Source: Aquicoccus sp. G2-2
GTDB lineage: Bacteria; Pseudomonadota; Alphaproteobacteria; Rhodobacterales; Rhodobacteraceae
DNA length: 64,000 nucleotides
Reading direction: 5' to 3'
Assembly: GCF_034555965.1 (NCBI RefSeq)
Contig: NZ_JAYDCK010000003.1
Coordinates: 1,240,001-1,304,000, forward strand
Shown here: in pieces, positions 9,286 through 17,951 of the stretch
Layout: the number at the start of each line of letters is the position of its first letter
Position numbering within the stretch: the stretch's first letter is position 1
Translations under genes and position numbers: made by a program
The notes under the pieces: model-generated
What the model was told of the DNA's origin: nothing
What the model saw: only the letters and a program-made list of their open reading frames with translations
Databases searched by the model: none

Positions 9286-10229
9286 TCAAAGGATGCGCAG
9301 TTTTGGCCGTTCGTCATTATTTCGCACAGACTCGATGGCCTCGCTGGCCTCTATATGGGCGCGCAGCGCCTCGACAAACCTGTGCCCATAGGCCGGCAGC
9401 GGCGCACGCCGATCCCACATCGCGCAGATGTCAAACAGCACCGGATCACCATTGAGCGCCAACGGCCGCACAACCAGAGCGCGCCCCGTCACCCGCGCCG
9501 AAGACGGCACAACGGCAACGCCAATCCCCCCTCCGCCATCGAAAAAAGCGTATGCGGCGAATAGCTCTCCATCACGACCTTGGCCGGTTCACCGATCAGG
9601 CGGCAAGCCGCGTCAAACACCTCGCGCGAGGCATGGCGATTGTTCTGCGTCAGGATCGGATGCGCCAGAAGCTCCGCCATCTCGATCGGCCGCCCGGTCT
9701 CCTCAAGAAAATCGGGCGTTGCCGCCGCCAGAAACGCCAGCCGCCCCAGCCGGACCATCTCGAAATTCTCTATCGGATGCAACGGCATCGCCGAAATCGT
9801 GAGGTTGATCGCCCCGGCCCGCAGCTTGTCTGCAAGCTCCGGCCCGCCTCCGTCCTCGATCCTGATATCAATGCCGGGGTTCTCACGGTTCCATTCCTTC
9901 AAAACCGCTGGCAGATAGCGTTCTATCAACTGCGAACACGACCCAATCTTAAGCAACCCCGCCGCGTCGCGCTTGAGGTCATCGGCAAAGGTTCTCAACC
10001 CCCGCTCGGCTTCCAATAGCGCCGTAACGCGCGAATAAAGCGCTTCGCCCTCTGCCGTCAGACGCAACATTCGCCCCGCCTTCTCAAACAGCTTCAACCC
10101 CAAAGACGTCTCAAGCGCCTTCAACTGCCGCGAGACTGCCGATTGCGTCAGACTCAACTGCTCCGCCGCGCGGGTCACATTGCCCAACTCGGCCACAACC
10201 GCAAAACCTGCATATGTGCGAATATCCAT
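9286..10229 (-). pseudogene. LysR-family regulator, frameshifted
   Basis: The 5' part encodes an N-terminal LysR helix-turn-helix (GNVTRAAEQLSLTQSAVSRQ) and most of the effector domain, then runs into a wrong frame at LALPLCRLRRG. The missing C-terminus resumes in the next frame as MPSSARVTGRALVV and onward, ending at 9286. Adding one base to the C6 run at 9526-9531 (giving GGIGVAVVPSS) restores one continuous protein of about 314 residues. The ATG at 10229 has GGAGGG just upstream. It sits upstream of and in line with the sugar importer operon and probably regulated it. Either a real inactivation or a homopolymer miscall; I favour the miscall. Confidence 0.85.
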
Positions 10230-10517
10230 TCGGCCCTCCAACCGGTCGCCTCAATGCTAGGCGCGCCAAGGCACAGCTGTCAATTGCGCCCCCCAGCCGC
10301 CGACACGCCCACCATGCCCGCCACCCGCCACAGCGATCAAAGGAAAACAATCAACTCTCGAATCAAGCAGCACCTGACGCCCCAAACCCCGCCCAAGGCG
10401 CGCCCCTCCGCCCAAACCCTTTCAAGGTCCCCACAGTCAACATTTCGCCGCTGCCACAGCATCACATGCCGAGGGCGCGGAACACCTATCCTCCCCGTTC
10501 ATTCTCCCAAGCTGAAA

Positions 10518-10593
10518 TGGTGCCCCCACACGGACTCGAACCGCGGACCTACTGATTACAAATCAGTTGCTCTACCAGCTGAGCTATAGGGGC
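10518..10593 (-). tRNA. tRNA-Thr (anticodon TGT)
   Basis: The minus strand folds as a full 76-nt cloverleaf. The acceptor GCCCCTA pairs with TGGGGGC, the D arm is GCTCAGCTGGTAGAGC, the anticodon stem ACTGA/TCAGT encloses the loop TTTGTAA with anticodon TGT, and the T arm contains GGTTCGAGTCC. The discriminator A and an encoded CCA end are present. Confidence 0.97.
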
Positions 10594-10656
10594 ACTCGAC
10601 GCGCGTGTTACAGCACGCGGGGCGGGTCGCGCAATGCTGAATCTGCACCTCGCGCC

Positions 10657-12315
10657 TTAGCGATTGGCGCGCGCCAAAAGCCCCACGGCCAACAGCCCCA
10701 CGGCGATGATCATCGTGGCCGCTGGCGCCGCGCCGGTGAGGTTCTCAAGACTGGCCTGCTCGTGGGTCAACGTGGCCAGCGTGTCAAATCCGAAGGGCGG
10801 GCGCAGCAGCATGGTGGCAGGCAATTCCTTCACACAATCGACGAACACCAAAAGCAACGCCGAGCCCAGAGAGCCGCGAATGAGCGGGTAGTAAACCTCG
10901 CGCAACACCCGGCCCTGGCTGCGCCCGAGCGAGCGCGCCGCCATCGGCAGCGATGGCGAGACCCGGCCCATTGCCGCATCCGCCGCCCCTTGCGCGATGG
11001 CGAAGAACCGCACCGTATAGGCCAGCACCAATGCAAACGCCGTGCTGGTCAGCACAAGGCCGACATCCTGCCCTGTCACCGCTTCGATCAGATCGGCAAC
11101 CCGGTGATCTATGGCCGCCAGCGGCAGGAAAATGCCGACCGCCAGCACCGCACCGGGCGCGGCATAGCCGATCGTCGTCACCGGCATCAGCAGCTTGGGC
11201 AACGCGCGCCCCGAAATCCGGGCGCCGTAGACCATGAACACCCCCGCCAGCACCGTCACCAGCGCGGCGATCCCTCCCACCGTGACGGTATTCCACAGCG
11301 CCGACAGAATATCACCGTGCAGCCACAACTCAGGATGGCCAAGCGCGCGAGAAAGGATCACCCCCGCAGGCAGCACGAATCCCATGCAAAACGGGATCAG
11401 GCAAAGGCCAAGTGCCACCGCCGCGCGCCAGCCCGACAGCGCGGTGCGTGTCACCGGGCGATGCTGCCGGGCGGACGAAAAGAACTTGACCTTGCGGCGC
11501 GACAGCTTTTCCAGCAGCACCAGAACAATCACCAGCGCAAGCACAACAGAAGCAAGCTGTGCCGCCCCGCCGACGTTGTTGCTTTCCAGCCAGACACTGA
11601 AAATCCCCATGGTCAGCGTCTGCACCGCAAAGAAATCCACCGTGCCGAAATCGTTCACCGTTTCCATCATCACGATGGCCACCCCGGCGGCAATCGCCGG
11701 GCGCGCCAGCGGCAGCCCAACCCGCCAGAACCGCCCCCAAGCACCGGTGCCAAGCGACATCGCCACCTCTTCGGACGCTCCCGATTGCTCCCGAAAGGCG
11801 TTCCGGCTCAGCAGATAAACATAGGGATAAAGCGAGGCTGAAAGCACCACGATCGCCGCCCCCATGGAGCGAATTTCCGGGAACCAGTATTCCTGCGCGC
11901 TGTGCCAGCCAAACACACCGCGCAAGCCCGTCTGCACCGGCCCGGCATATTCCAGCAGATCAACCAACGCATAGGCACCGACATAGCCGGGCACCGCCAG
12001 CGGCAACAACAAAAGCCACTCCATCCAGCGCGCGCCGCGAAACGAATAGCGCGCGACAATCCACGCCGCCCCGGTGCCGACCATCGCCGTCAACAGGCCC
12101 ACGGCCCCCATCAACACCAGCGTGTTTTTCACATAGCGCGGCAAGGTGGTGGCAATAAGATGCGGCCAGATATTGTCTTTCGGGAAAAACGCAAACCCGA
12201 TCACCGCCGCAATTGGTGCCAGCACGACAAGCGCAATCAGAATTGCCCCCACAGACCACGGATCGAACCGCCAGCGCACTCTCGTGGCCGCAACTGTGCT
12301 TTCCAGACCTGCCAT
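10657..12315 (-). CDS. iron(III)-type ABC transporter permease
   Basis: This 552-residue membrane protein has the duplicated permease layout of FbpB/AfuB/ThiP proteins: two halves of about six membrane segments each, each with the binding-protein-dependent EAA-type loop (FREQSGASEEVAMSLGTGAWG and AARSLGRSQGRVLREVYYPL). Members import ferric iron, thiamine or similar solutes. The ATG at 12315 is preferred over an upstream TTG at 12354 because it has AAGAAGG upstream and a family-like N-terminus. No cognate binding protein or ATPase gene lies nearby, so the complex is completed elsewhere in the genome. Confidence 0.9.
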   Translation of the reverse strand: MAGLESTVAATRVRWRFDPWSVGAILIALVVLAPIAAVIGFAFFPKDNIWPHLIATTLPRYVKNTLVLMGAVGLLTAMVGTGAAWIVARYSFRGARWMEWLLLLPLAVPGYVGAYALVDLLEYAGPVQTGLRGVFGWHSAQEYWFPEIRSMGAAIVVLSASLYPYVYLLSRNAFREQSGASEEVAMSLGTGAWGRFWRVGLPLARPAIAAGVAIVMMETVNDFGTVDFFAVQTLTMGIFSVWLESNNVGGAAQLASVVLALVIVLVLLEKLSRRKVKFFSSARQHRPVTRTALSGWRAAVALGLCLIPFCMGFVLPAGVILSRALGHPELWLHGDILSALWNTVTVGGIAALVTVLAGVFMVYGARISGRALPKLLMPVTTIGYAAPGAVLAVGIFLPLAAIDHRVADLIEAVTGQDVGLVLTSTAFALVLAYTVRFFAIAQGAADAAMGRVSPSLPMAARSLGRSQGRVLREVYYPLIRGSLGSALLLVFVDCVKELPATMLLRPPFGFDTLATLTHEQASLENLTGAAPAATMIIAVGLLAVGLLARANR

Positions 12316-12406
12316 CGCTGCCTTCTTGCCCGAATGCGGTTCCCTCACCCGCAAAACAGCTTATACTGTGCCCGAGACAAGGGCAAACCCGAGGCACGTA
12401 ACAGGC

Positions 12407-13282
12407 ATGCAGGTTATCTTTCACGTCGGCGTTCATCGCACCGATGAAGAACGGCTTATGAAATGCCTGATGAAGAACCGTGGTGATTTTGCCGATTTTG
12501 GCACCCTTGCCCCACCGCCCGGCCGGTATCGCCGCCTGATTCAGCAATCCATGGGCGCGCTCAAACGCGGGTTGGCTGCCCCTGATGCGCGTGATGTTCT
12601 GCTCGATTCCATCCTCGATGGTGACATTACAGAGCGGCTTTTGCTGTCGAATCAGAATTTTTTCGCCACCGCCAAATTCGCCATCACCCGTGGCGTGTTC
12701 TACGATGGTGCCCCCGACCGCGTTACCCAGTTGAAAGAGCTGTTCCCCGGCGATCAGATCGAGCTGTTCTTCGCTATCCGCGATCCGGCCACCTTCCTGC
12801 CGGCCTTGTTGGAAAAATCCGATTTCACCGATCCGATGGAACTGACCCGCGGCACCGATCCGCGCGCCCTGCGCTGGTCAGAATTCATCGCGCGGATGCG
12901 CCATGCGCATCCCGATGTGCCGCTGACCGTCTGGTGCAATGAAGATTCGCCGCTGATCTGGGCACAGATTATCCGCGAAATGGCGGGCATCAATCCCGGC
13001 ACCCGGATTCGCGGCGGTTTCGATCTGTTGTCTGAAATCATGAGCCACGAAGGCATGAAGCGGTTCCGCGCCTATCTTGCACAGCACCCCGACATGACAG
13101 AAATACAAAAACGCCGGGTGATGGTGGCGTTTCTCGACAAATTCGCCCGCGAAGACATGATCGAGGAAGAGATCGACCTGCCCGGCTGGACCGAAGAGCT
13201 GATCGACGAACTGACCGAGATTTACGACGATGACGTGTTCGAGATTTCGCGCATTCAGGGCGTGAACTTCATCGCCCCCTGA
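12407..13282 (+). CDS. hypothetical protein, sulfotransferase-like N-terminus
   Basis: This 291-residue protein starts MQVIFHVGVHRTDEERLMK, which resembles the PAPS-binding P-loop region of bacterial sulfotransferase-fold proteins (HVGVHKT-type). Further matching elements are LFFAIRDPATFLP and a Rossmann-like pattern of short strands and helices. The usual lysine and glycine run of the PSB loop is degenerate, so activity is uncertain. It is divergent from the iron-type permease; the 91-base gap must hold both promoters. I do not recognise a characterised homologue. Confidence 0.75.
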   Translation: MQVIFHVGVHRTDEERLMKCLMKNRGDFADFGTLAPPPGRYRRLIQQSMGALKRGLAAPDARDVLLDSILDGDITERLLLSNQNFFATAKFAITRGVFYDGAPDRVTQLKELFPGDQIELFFAIRDPATFLPALLEKSDFTDPMELTRGTDPRALRWSEFIARMRHAHPDVPLTVWCNEDSPLIWAQIIREMAGINPGTRIRGGFDLLSEIMSHEGMKRFRAYLAQHPDMTEIQKRRVMVAFLDKFAREDMIEEEIDLPGWTEELIDELTEIYDDDVFEISRIQGVNFIAP

Positions 13283-13357
13283 ACGCGCAAGGCGACGGAT
13301 TCGCATGTAGGGTGGGGTTTCACCCCAAATCGCGGCGCGGCCTCAGCCCCAACCGCC

Positions 13358-13630
13358 TCAGCGCATACCCAACGCTTCTTTATACATCTCCAACACCGCT
13401 TCTTCCTCGGCGATATCGTCAGCGTCGCGCTTTCTGAGTGCGACCACCTTGCGGATCACCTTCACGTCATACCCGCGCCCCTTGGCTTCGGCCATGACTT
13501 CTTTTTGCTGATCTGCGATATCTTTTTTCTCCGCCTCCAGCCGCTCAAAGCGCTCGATGAACTGGCGCAATTCACCCGCCGTCACACGGTAGCTTTCGCT
13601 GCTGGTATCTGTCGGGGTGTTGCTGTCCAT
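13358..13630 (-). CDS. DUF2312 (GapR-type) protein
   Basis: This 90-residue protein matches the DUF2312/UPF0335 family, whose Caulobacter member GapR binds AT-rich, overtwisted DNA ahead of replication and transcription. It is an almost uninterrupted helix with a strongly charged heptad region (ELRQFIERFERLEAEKKDI, residues about 20-38) and the conserved block GYDVKVIRKVVALRKRD. The ATG at 13630 gives the normal family length. It is a single gene on its strand, divergent from the small membrane protein at 13775. Confidence 0.92.
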   Translation of the reverse strand: MDSNTPTDTSSESYRVTAGELRQFIERFERLEAEKKDIADQQKEVMAEAKGRGYDVKVIRKVVALRKRDADDIAEEEAVLEMYKEALGMR

Positions 13631-13774
13631 CGGGTGTCTCCTGAATGCGTTGAAGCCCCTAGCTAGCGCCCTGCCCGGCGCACCGCAAGGGGGCAACGTG
13701 CGGTGATGACTTGCCGCTGCGGCACAGATCGGATAGCCGCACCCAAAACCAGCCCGAAACAAACGGAGGCAGAT

Positions 13775-13993
13775 ATGCAATTGCTGATCTGGAGCGGCGC
13801 CGCGATCACCCTCTTCGGCGTGATTGGATTGCTCTATGTGGGCCTGAAGGTCGGCGCGGCCAAGCGCGATGCGGGGGCTGACAATGCGGCGCTGAAAGCA
13901 CGTATCGAAAAACTCATGCCGGTCAATCTCGCGGCGCTTTTCATCTCGGTTATCGGGCTGATGATGGTGGTGATCGGCATTATACTGGCCTAA
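13775..13993 (+). CDS. small two-helix membrane protein
   Basis: This 72-residue protein has hydrophobic segments at about residues 3-23 and 49-71, separated by a charged loop (GAAKRDAGADNAALKARIEK). A GGAGG ribosome site lies about five bases before the ATG. I do not recognise a named family. The ORF has native codon use and a clear ribosome site, so it is probably a real gene. Confidence 0.75.
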   Translation: MQLLIWSGAAITLFGVIGLLYVGLKVGAAKRDAGADNAALKARIEKLMPVNLAALFISVIGLMMVVIGIILA

Positions 13994-14011
13994 TCTTGGC
14001 TTAAAGCGCGC

Positions 14012-16042
14012 TCAAGCGCCGAACCGCACCCCGTTCTTGATCATCTCGTCAAGCAGGGTGCTTGGCTGCCAAAAGGCCGGTTCTTCGGCGTTCCATGCCT
14101 TCAACTCGCGCCGCACGGCGATCAGCCCGCGAATCTCGGCGGCTTTCATCGGCCCGCCACTGGCGCGCGGCAGCCCCAAAGCCTCCAGCGCGGCAAGATC
14201 AATATCATCTGCGCTTGCCGCCCGCCCCTCCTGCAAAAGCATCAGCCCTTCGCTGAACAGGGTCGACCATATCCGACGGCGGATTTCCTCTGCGCTAAGG
14301 CTGGCCTCTTGCGGCCCGCGCCACCCCAAGACAATGGCATCGCCCTCCTCGTCTGGCTCTGCGGCGGCTCCGCCCCCGGCGGCATAGGTGAAAATCCCCT
14401 TGCCCGCCGCGCGCCCGCTGCGCCCCTCATCTGCAAACGCTTGGAAAAGCCCGCCCGACGGCGCGTGCCAGCCAAGGGCCGCCATGCGCGTCACCTGCAT
14501 GGCCATACCGTCTGCATCGGCGGTATGAAACGGCCCCTGCGGCCAAGCCAGCGCCGCCTCGACCGCGCCGGGGCTGGCGCCTTGCGCCACGCACCATTCC
14601 GCCACCGCCATCAAAGCTGCCATCAGCCGCCCGGCAATCAACCCGTCATGCGGCGGACTAATCAGCACCCGCCGCTCCAGCCGCTCCAGAAGCGCCGCCG
14701 CCCGCGCCACCGCGTCCGGCGCAGAGGCATCGCTCACCACCAACTCGCTTAGCCTTCGATTACCGGTCGTCAGATGATGCGCACAGCCCAAAACCCGGTC
14801 TTGCAACAGCCCGCCATGCGCGCCTGCCTTCAATGCCATCTGCGATTCAAGCAGCACCGGCACCGTGTCCGGCGTTGCCTGCCTGATCACCTCGACCAGC
14901 GGCGACAGCGCATCCGGCGGCGCGCCACACGCCTCGATCACCAAATCACCCTGCCCCAGAAACGCATCCGACGGCCCGCCCGCGAAGCGCGCCAACGCCG
15001 CCTCAACCGCCGCTTTGGGCAGCCGCCCGCGCTGCACCTGTTCGCCAAAAACCTGCTCCAGCCAGCGCCGCGCCCGCTCCGCCCCGCCCGCGTGTTGCTC
15101 GGCCAAGCGCACGCTCAGCCCCGCCTCAAGCAGGTGCAGCACCCGCCGCTCCGCCGCTGGACCATCGCCCAGAACCACCACCGTGTCCGGCACCGGGCCG
15201 GGCACCGCCACCACCGCCCGCTCCTCCAGCGCCTGCGCCCGGATCAAACCACGCGCCCGCGCGCCTGCTGCCAGATCTTCGCGCAAGGCCGCTTCCAAAG
15301 CCAGCCCCGCCTCCAGCGGCAAAAGCTGCGCCGCTTCCACGCATTCCACCGCCGCGCGGGCTTCCGGCGCCTGCGTCTGCCGCTTTGCCTGATGGCGGGC
15401 AATCTCGGCCAGATAACCCGGCGCATCGGCAAATCCGGGCGTGGCCACCGGCACCGGCTGCGCCACCAATGCGCGCGCCGCCTGCACCGCTTCGCCCACC
15501 ACATTGCGCTCGACAATGGCCTGAAAAAACCCGCTCATCTGCGGCGCATCAGCGCTGAACATCCGCCCGCTCAGAATCACGTTCAGCGCCCCATCCGCCC
15601 CCAAAAGCCGGGGCAGGCGTTGGGTAATCCCCGCGCCCGGCACCAGCCCGCGCCGGATATCGCGCAGCCCCAGCCGCGTGCCACGCACCGCAATCCGCGC
15701 CCGCGCCGCCAAGGCCAACGCAACGCCCGCATCAAACACCGCCCCGCGCAACGCCGCCACGACCGGTTTCGGGAATCCGGCGATCAGATCACAAAGCGCG
15801 CCAAGCGTGGGGGCCGCCTCCTGCCCCGCCACCTCGGCAGGCGGTAGCGTGCCGGCAAAACCGCGCGTATCGAAAGCGATCACCACCGCGCGCACCGCCG
15901 GGTCTTCCCCGGCTGCGCTCAATGCCGCGCTCGCTTCGGCGCGTGCGGGCGCATCAAGCACGGCAACACGGCCCTGCTCTGCCGCCGCAAAGCTCAGCAC
16001 AAGCACGCCGTCCGTCAGATTGCTATTCACCCTGTTTGCCAC
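14012..16042 (-). CDS. FadB-like protein with degenerate active sites
   Basis: This 676-residue protein has the layout of bifunctional enoyl-CoA hydratase/3-hydroxyacyl-CoA dehydrogenases: crotonase domain (about 1-190), NAD-binding 3HCDH domain (about 285-440) and C-terminal helical domains. Key residues look lost. The crotonase Glu in the GGG-x-E block is Val107 (AVFDAGVALAL), and the second Glu, normally in GLPE, is Asp128 (GLRDIRRG). The dinucleotide loop GxGxxG reads GDGPAA, and the catalytic-His block normally reading HFFNP is GCAHHLTT. The frame is intact and GC-rich, with no sign of decay. It may be a repurposed or regulatory paralogue; normal beta-oxidation activity is doubtful. Confidence 0.85.
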   Translation of the reverse strand: MANRVNSNLTDGVLVLSFAAAEQGRVAVLDAPARAEASAALSAAGEDPAVRAVVIAFDTRGFAGTLPPAEVAGQEAAPTLGALCDLIAGFPKPVVAALRGAVFDAGVALALAARARIAVRGTRLGLRDIRRGLVPGAGITQRLPRLLGADGALNVILSGRMFSADAPQMSGFFQAIVERNVVGEAVQAARALVAQPVPVATPGFADAPGYLAEIARHQAKRQTQAPEARAAVECVEAAQLLPLEAGLALEAALREDLAAGARARGLIRAQALEERAVVAVPGPVPDTVVVLGDGPAAERRVLHLLEAGLSVRLAEQHAGGAERARRWLEQVFGEQVQRGRLPKAAVEAALARFAGGPSDAFLGQGDLVIEACGAPPDALSPLVEVIRQATPDTVPVLLESQMALKAGAHGGLLQDRVLGCAHHLTTGNRRLSELVVSDASAPDAVARAAALLERLERRVLISPPHDGLIAGRLMAALMAVAEWCVAQGASPGAVEAALAWPQGPFHTADADGMAMQVTRMAALGWHAPSGGLFQAFADEGRSGRAAGKGIFTYAAGGGAAAEPDEEGDAIVLGWRGPQEASLSAEEIRRRIWSTLFSEGLMLLQEGRAASADDIDLAALEALGLPRASGGPMKAAEIRGLIAVRRELKAWNAEEPAFWQPSTLLDEMIKNGVRFGA

Positions 16043-16145
16043 GCAGGTTCACCATTCAATCGCCCCACTTCGCTCTTATGCCCCCGAGTTTCGATTAAAC
16101 CCAGCGTTCGCACAAGGGGCAAGCCGCGCACGCCCACAAAACTGC

Positions 16146-16358
16146 TTATATCGGAAGATTATCGAACTGCGCTTCAATCGCCGCATCCGTCAAACGGTCG
16201 TCAAGCTGATGCAGCCCCTCGGGAAGCTCCATTCGAAGGCTCAGCATCCGTTCCACCAATTGATGCAGATCGGCCTGCAAAATGTGCTGATGTTTGGCGG
16301 GCAACGCCTCCACGCGCGCCACCAGCGTGTCAAACTCGGCAAGCAATTTCGCTTCCAT
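16146..16358 (-). CDS. small helical protein of unknown function
   Basis: This 70-residue, mostly helical, acidic protein starts MEAKLLAEFDTLVARVEALP. The ATG at 16358 has a GGAGCG site upstream; the longer open frame to 16514 has no protein-like sequence. No family is recognised. It is divergent from the MBL-fold gene at 16575. Confidence 0.6.
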   Translation of the reverse strand: MEAKLLAEFDTLVARVEALPAKHQHILQADLHQLVERMLSLRMELPEGLHQLDDRLTDAAIEAQFDNLPI

Positions 16359-16498
16359 TTTTCGCGCTCCCTGAATTGGCCAGACGGCACACAACTTGGT
16401 GCCATCACGCCAAACTACAAGTGTGGCGCAGACGTTTGGCAATACGGCGCGCCCGGATGCAACCGGGGGGCGACACCGGCACATGCTCGGGCTTGAAA

Positions 16499-16520
16499 CA
16501 TATGCCATTTTCATTATATG
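16499..16520. promoter_or_regulatory. candidate operator upstream of persulfide dioxygenase gene
   Basis: A 22-base AT-rich segment in GC-rich surroundings begins with CATAT and ends with ATATG, giving inverted half sites. It lies 55 bases before the MBL-fold gene. Position and composition suit an ArsR-type (BigR/SoxR-like) repressor site. This is inference; the match to the sox candidate sites is weak. Confidence 0.3.
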
Positions 16521-16574
16521 ATCCCAGGTATCGCCACGTCGGCGACACTCATCGCTTCACTCCGGGGTATCAAA

Positions 16575-17438
16575 ATGCCACCCACCGTAAAAGCTTTCTT
16601 CGACGACGCGACCAACACGATTTCTTATGTTCTGCGTGATCCGCAAGGCACCGCCTGCGCGATCATCGATTCCGTGCTTGATTTCGACTATGCTTCGGGG
16701 CGGACCGATACCGCCTCTGCCGACCAGATCATCGAATGGGTGCGCGCCGAAGGGCTCAGCGTCGAATGGCTGCTTGAAACCCATGTCCACGCCGACCACC
16801 TCTCTGCCGCGCCTTATATTCAGCAGGAACTCGGCGGCAAGATCGGCATTGGCGATCGCATCACCGTGGTGCAGGACACCTTCGGCAAGGTGTTCAATGA
16901 AGGCACCGAATTTCAACGCGACGGCTCACAATTTGACCGGCTTTTTGTCGAGGGGGACAGCTTTCACATCGGCCAGTTGCGCGGCGATGTGCTGCACACG
17001 CCCGGCCACACCCCCGCCTGCCTCACCTATGTGATCGGCGATGCGGCTTTCGTCGGTGATACGCTCTTCATGCCCGATTTTGGCACCGCGCGCTGCGATT
17101 TCCCCGGCGGCTCTTCGGCGGCACTTTATGAGTCGGTGCAAAAAATCCTCGCCCTGCCCGATGAAACCCGGATCTTCGTCTGCCACGACTACAAGGCGCC
17201 GGGCCGCGACGAATTTGCCTGGGAAACCACCGTTGGCGCTGAAAAGGCGGCAAATGTCCATATCGGCGGCGGCATATCAAAAGCCGAATTTGTCGAGATG
17301 CGAGACGCCCGCGATGCCACGCTGGCGATGCCAAAACTGATCGTCCCCTCGCTTCAGGTCAACATGCGCGCAGGCCACATGCCCGCCCCTGATGAGCAGG
17401 GCGATGTCTTTCTCAAGGTGCCGATCAACAAACTCTGA
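16575..17438 (+). CDS. MBL-fold hydrolase, persulfide dioxygenase / Blh type
   Basis: This 287-residue metallo-beta-lactamase-fold protein has the metal motif His70-x-His72-x-Asp74-His75 in ETHVHADHLSAA, then HTPGHTPACLTY and GDTLF. It closely resembles the ETHE1/Blh branch: glutathione-persulfide dioxygenases that detoxify sulfide-derived persulfides. The DUF442 partner that is fused in Xylella/Agrobacterium Blh is a separate gene 53 bases downstream. The ATG at 16575 is used; an in-frame ATG at 16518 would overlap the candidate operator. The presence of a sox cluster in the window fits a persulfide role. Confidence 0.88.
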   Translation: MPPTVKAFFDDATNTISYVLRDPQGTACAIIDSVLDFDYASGRTDTASADQIIEWVRAEGLSVEWLLETHVHADHLSAAPYIQQELGGKIGIGDRITVVQDTFGKVFNEGTEFQRDGSQFDRLFVEGDSFHIGQLRGDVLHTPGHTPACLTYVIGDAAFVGDTLFMPDFGTARCDFPGGSSAALYESVQKILALPDETRIFVCHDYKAPGRDEFAWETTVGAEKAANVHIGGGISKAEFVEMRDARDATLAMPKLIVPSLQVNMRAGHMPAPDEQGDVFLKVPINKL

Positions 17439-17491
17439 CCACACAGAGCGGCGCTGGACAGCCTCGCCGCCACATTCCAAGGCCACTCTTC

Positions 17492-17917
17492 ATGGATATT
17501 CACAAACTTAACGATCATCTCTCCCTTTCGCCGCAAATTGCACCGGAGCAAGCCGCCGACATCGCCGCCGCCGGGTTTCGCACTGTGATCTGCAATCGCC
17601 CCGATGCGGAAAACCCGCCCGAACTGCACGCCGCGCGCCTGCGCGATGCATTGGAAAGCGCCGGGCTGACCTTCATCGAGCTTCCCTTCGACGGCAGCAC
17701 GATGACACCGCAAGTCATCAATGATCTGCGCCAACATATCGCAGAGGCAGACGGCCCGGTGCTCGCCTATTGCCGCACCGGCACCCGCTGCGCAAACGCG
17801 TGGGCGCTCGGACAGGCCGGGTATCTGCCCCCGGAAAAGATCGTCGCCACCGCCGCAGCGGCGGGCTATGATGTGAGCGCGCTTGGCCCTTATCTGAGCG
17901 AGAAAATCACCCCCTGA
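17492..17917 (+). CDS. DUF442 / TIGR01244 phosphatase-like sulfur transferase
   Basis: This 141-residue protein matches the DUF442 domain (TIGR01244), a tyrosine-phosphatase/rhodanese-like fold. The reactive loop is Cys94-RTGT-Arg99 (YCRTGTRCANAW), with the family block VICNRPDAE at residues 32-40. In Blh proteins this domain passes sulfane sulfur to the MBL dioxygenase domain, here encoded immediately upstream. The pair is probably one operon that converts sulfide-derived persulfide to sulfite. Confidence 0.87.
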   Translation: MDIHKLNDHLSLSPQIAPEQAADIAAAGFRTVICNRPDAENPPELHAARLRDALESAGLTFIELPFDGSTMTPQVINDLRQHIAEADGPVLAYCRTGTRCANAWALGQAGYLPPEKIVATAAAAGYDVSALGPYLSEKITP

Positions 17918-17951
17918 ACACCGCCACCGCTTGCGCCCCACCGGCGCCCGC

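Noticed and set aside
9286-10229. True inactivation of the LysR regulator by phase variation at a G run
   Set aside because: Other genes, including housekeeping accB, prfC and rnj, show the same short-run pattern, so a common sequencing cause is simpler. Phase variation cannot be excluded without reads.
13306-13335. GTAGGGTGGGGTTTCACCCC as a terminator between the sulfotransferase-like and DUF2312 genes
   Set aside because: The stem is only five pairs with no T run. It resembles common intergenic repeats, but I could not support a function.
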